DNA of 60,290 nucleotides, taken from assembly GCF_014649775.1 (NCBI RefSeq), contig NZ_BMTR01000033.1, positions 1-60,290 on the forward strand, read 5' to 3'. This document shows positions 58,129 to 60,290 of this stretch, piece by piece. This stretch comes from Streptomyces longisporoflavus (GTDB lineage Bacteria > Actinomycetota > Actinomycetes > Streptomycetales > Streptomycetaceae). Below the pieces are notes generated by a model. That model did no database searches. It saw nothing but the letters and a program-made list of their open reading frames with translations, and was not told the DNA's origin. Position 1 is the stretch's first letter; each line of letters opens with the position of its first letter. The position numbers and the translations under genes were made by a program.

Positions 58129-60192
58129 GTGCAGGTCTCGTTCGGGGTCCTTGGTCCTGTGGTGGCCAGGGACGGCGCCGGGGACGCCATCGCGCTGAAG
58201 GGCCCGCGGCACCGCGCGGTGCTGGCCCGGCTGATCGTCGCCCGCCGTCACGTCGTCCCCGTGGACCGCCTTGCCGACGACCTGTGGGCGCAGCCGCCCC
58301 GGGACGCGGTCGGGGCGGTACGTACCTTCGTGGCCGCCCTGCGCAGGGCCCTCGAACCGGAACGCCCGCCCCGTACCCCGGCCAGGCTGCTCGTCACCGA
58401 GGGGCCGGGATACGCCCTGCGCGCCGAGCCCGGCACGGTGGACGCCTGGCGCTTCGAGCAGGCGGTGACGGCCGCGGCGAACCTGCGGCCGCAGGACGCC
58501 CTCGATCGCCTGGAGGAGGCCCTCGGCTGGTGGCGCGGTTCTGCCTACGCCGAGTTCAGCGAGGAGAGCTGGGCCCGCACCGAGCGCTCCCGCCTGGGCG
58601 AACTGCGCTTGCACGCCGTCGAGTTGCGGGCCGGGGCGCGCCTCGACCTGGGGCGTGCCGCCGACGCGGTGCCGGATCTGGACGCACATGTGGCCGAGCA
58701 CCCCTGGCGCGAGGACGCCTGGCGGCTGCTGGCACTCGCGCTCTACCGCACCGGACGTCAGGGCGACGCCCTCGCGGTGCTCCGCCGGGCCCGCGCGATC
58801 CTGGCCGTGCAGCTCGGCGTGGACCCCGGCCCCGCACTGCGCCGCCTGGAGGCCGACATCCTCGGCCAGGCCCACCACCTCGACCCCGCCCCTCCCCGGG
58901 CCGCCGACGCCGCGAAAGACGCCGCGGAACGGGTGTGGGCCCGGGCCGCCACCGCCTACGACCGGACCGTGTCGTCCGGGGCCCGCGCCCGTCTCGACTC
59001 CACGGTCGGGCTGCTGCGCAACCTGGCGGTGACCGGAGGCGGCGGCCTCCAAGCCGCCCGCGAGCACCGCGTGGCGGCCATCGAGGCGGCGGAGGAACTG
59101 GGCGACGCGGAGCTCACCGCCCGCGTGATCGGCGCGTACGACGTACCGGCGATCTGGACCCGCGTCGACGACCCGCGGCAGGCCGCCCGGGTCGTGGCGG
59201 CGGCCGAGCGCACCCTGGCCGCACTGCGGCCCGACGCGCACCCGGCGGCGCGGTCCCGCTTGCTGGCCACCGTCGCCCTGGAGTCGCGCGGCACACATTC
59301 GGCGCGCGGCCCGCAGGCCGCCCGGCAGGCCGAGGAGATCGCCCGCCGTCTCGACGACCCCGCGCTGCTCGCCTTCGCCCTCAACGGCCGGTTCATGCAG
59401 ACCTTTTCGCGCGCGGGACTCGCCGCCGACCGGGATGCGATCGGCGCCGAGCTGGTCGCCCTGTCCGCCCGCAACGGCCTGACCACCTACGAGATCACGG
59501 GCCACCTCATCCGCCTCCAGGCCCGCAGCGCACTCGCGGACTTCCCGGCGGCCGACGGCCACGCGAAAGCCGCCGGCCTCCTGGCGGAACGTCACGAACT
59601 GCCGCTGGTGGGCGTGTTCACCGACTGGTACGCGGCACTGCGGCTCGCCGCGACGGGACAGACACCGGCAGCCGAGGCCGCTTACGGGAAGGCCGCCGCG
59701 CGACTGGACGGCGCGGGCATGCCCGGTCTGGAGCACGGACTGCTGCCGCTTGCCCGACTGTGCCTGCGCCTGGCGGGCGGGAGCAGCGACGGGGAGGAGG
59801 GCGGGAGCGGCGACGAGGGAGCGGACTGGGGTCCCCAAAAGGGAACGGCCGGGGGTCCCTGCGAGGAAACGGACTGGGGCCCCTACGAGCCTTGGGTCCG
59901 TCCCTTGCTGCTGCTGGCCGAAGACCGCCGCGCGGAGGCGGCGAAGGCGCTGCGCCGCCTCCCCGACCCGCCCCGCGACCTGCTCCTCGAAGCCTTGTGG
60001 TGCCTGGCCGCGCGAGCGGCGATCGCTGTCGGCGACCGCGAGATGATGGAGCGCGCTCTCACCGAACTGGCGCCGGCAGTAGGGGAGTTGGCGGGAGCGG
60101 GCAGCGGTCTGCTCACGCTGGGGCCGGTCGCGCGGTATGTGGACGACCTCGCCGCGGCCCTCCGGGGCGGGAGTGCCGCGCGGCGGACCTGA
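58129..60192 (+). CDS. SARP/BTAD-family transcriptional regulator with TPR-like C-terminus
   Basis: A 687-residue protein. The GTG at 58129 follows a GGAAAGGG stretch and gives the conserved entry VQVSFGVLGPV. An OmpR-type winged helix (about 1-95; KGPRHRAVLARLIVARR) and a BTAD domain (about 100-245; AEFSEESWARTERSRLGELRL) define the SARP group of pathway activators. There is no NB-ARC ATPase; the rest is helical, TPR-like, and ends with an insertion of Gly/Glu/Asp-rich repeats (about 565-605) from imperfect 27-30 bp units near 59810-59890. Its target may be the divergent hydrolase gene or a cluster outside the window. Confidence 0.88.
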   Translation: MQVSFGVLGPVVARDGAGDAIALKGPRHRAVLARLIVARRHVVPVDRLADDLWAQPPRDAVGAVRTFVAALRRALEPERPPRTPARLLVTEGPGYALRAEPGTVDAWRFEQAVTAAANLRPQDALDRLEEALGWWRGSAYAEFSEESWARTERSRLGELRLHAVELRAGARLDLGRAADAVPDLDAHVAEHPWREDAWRLLALALYRTGRQGDALAVLRRARAILAVQLGVDPGPALRRLEADILGQAHHLDPAPPRAADAAKDAAERVWARAATAYDRTVSSGARARLDSTVGLLRNLAVTGGGGLQAAREHRVAAIEAAEELGDAELTARVIGAYDVPAIWTRVDDPRQAARVVAAAERTLAALRPDAHPAARSRLLATVALESRGTHSARGPQAARQAEEIARRLDDPALLAFALNGRFMQTFSRAGLAADRDAIGAELVALSARNGLTTYEITGHLIRLQARSALADFPAADGHAKAAGLLAERHELPLVGVFTDWYAALRLAATGQTPAAEAAYGKAAARLDGAGMPGLEHGLLPLARLCLRLAGGSSDGEEGGSGDEGADWGPQKGTAGGPCEETDWGPYEPWVRPLLLLAEDRRAEAAKALRRLPDPPRDLLLEALWCLAARAAIAVGDREMMERALTELAPAVGELAGAGSGLLTLGPVARYVDDLAAALRGGSAARRT
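59800..59890. repeat. Imperfect repeats encoding a Gly/Asp-rich insertion in the SARP
   Basis: Repeats built on GGACTGGGG(T/C)CCC at 59822 and 59872, with a related copy between, code ADWGP/TDWGP segments. Confidence 0.6.
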
Positions 60193-60213
60193 CCGGTGCA
60201 AGCACCGGTCAGG
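60188..60213. terminator. Bidirectional terminator hairpin
   Basis: CCTGACCGGTGC (60188-60199), AA, GCACCGGTCAGG (60202-60213): 12 of 12 pairs, placed between two convergent genes and overlapping the SARP stop. Confidence 0.75.
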
Positions 60214-60227
60214 CCTACTGCTTTCGG

Positions 60228-60290
60228 TCAGCCCTTGCGGGTGTTGACCTCTTCGGTGAGGGCGGGGACGACGTCGAAGAGGTCGCCGAC
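60228..60290 (-). CDS. C-terminal 20 residues of a probable electron-transfer flavoprotein alpha subunit (partial)
   Basis: The minus frame ends TGA at 60228 and reads VGDLFDVVPALTEEVNTRKG to the window edge. The pattern GDLFxVVPALTE and a basic end match the C-terminus of EtfA/FixB. Only 20 residues are visible, so the call is provisional. It converges with the SARP gene. Confidence 0.5.
   Translation of the reverse strand, partial: VGDLFDVVPALTEEVNTRKG

Noticed and set aside
58123..60201. 692-codon minus-strand frame opposite the SARP gene
   Set aside because: Mirror frame of the SARP coding strand, with no conserved motifs.
1..60290. CRISPR arrays, rRNA, tRNA, insertion sequences or phage genes
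   Set aside because: None of the repeats has CRISPR-like spacer structure, and I found no transposase, integrase, tRNA cloverleaf or rRNA-like stretch.

Overview
This is high-GC actinobacterial chromosomal DNA, almost certainly Streptomyces. The evidence is strong third-position GC bias, GTG/TTG starts, leaderless promoters, many TetR regulators, twin-arginine and lipoprotein signals, an ANTAR protein, a PAS/SpoIIE phosphatase, a SARP regulator and DUF1206 and CNNM genes. I found no rRNA, tRNA, CRISPR array, insertion sequence or prophage. I recognise 50 protein genes plus two weak short ORFs; two genes are cut by the window edges.

Layout. 1-2956: 3' end of a giant protein built from repeated zincin-like (HExxH) modules. 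2975-9582: secreted glycosidase, then an FAD monooxygenase and MFS exporter divergent from a TetR across a 21-bp operator, then two small genes. 9856-10505: a D,D-carboxypeptidase with a dinucleotide frameshift. 10645-19221: catabolic-looking block (cyclase-family hydrolase, ThDP enzyme, Tat beta-propeller, TetR, SMP-30-like lipoprotein, SDR, Baeyer-Villiger monooxygenase) with a perfect 24-bp palindrome between the SDR and the monooxygenase. 19237-22322: PAS/GAF/PP2C phosphatase and a lipoprotein. 22340-29304: minus-strand operon of GntR regulator, ferredoxin, ABC importer and an AprA-like flavoprotein carrying a HEAT-repeat tail. This is my best candidate for an under-described metabolic system.

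29506-37076: DUF11 surface protein with a PT-rich stalk and sortase-like tail, GAF-ANTAR regulator, alpha/beta hydrolase, a sigma-like membrane protein, an 11-bp minisatellite of about 0.65 kb, and a membrane-anchored sulfite-oxidase-fold enzyme. 37401-41506: TetR, MFS exporter, SRPBCC protein and carotenoid-oxygenase-family enzyme with shared operator-like sites. 41636-44348: small secreted protein, then a TetR divergent from a serine hydrolase across a perfect 34-bp inverted repeat. 44529-49472: histidine kinase, response regulator, ABC ATPase and permease, then a secreted esterase. 49641-52006: paired CNNM/CBS membrane proteins behind a perfect 17-bp-arm hairpin. 52093-55116: small genes, including a 19-codon leaderless ORF overlapping an acetyltransferase by 4 nt. 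55174-56832: one polypeptide joining an ECF sigma factor, zinc-finger-like segment, membrane helix and extracellular CAP domain. 57071-60290: haloacetate-dehalogenase-like hydrolase, a SARP/BTAD regulator, and the last residues of what looks like electron-transfer flavoprotein alpha.

Themes: local TetR plus operator plus exporter/enzyme units; sigma-like domains tethered to membrane or extracellular domains (two examples); and several genes whose -10 box lies 6-7 nt before the start codon, implying leaderless mRNAs.
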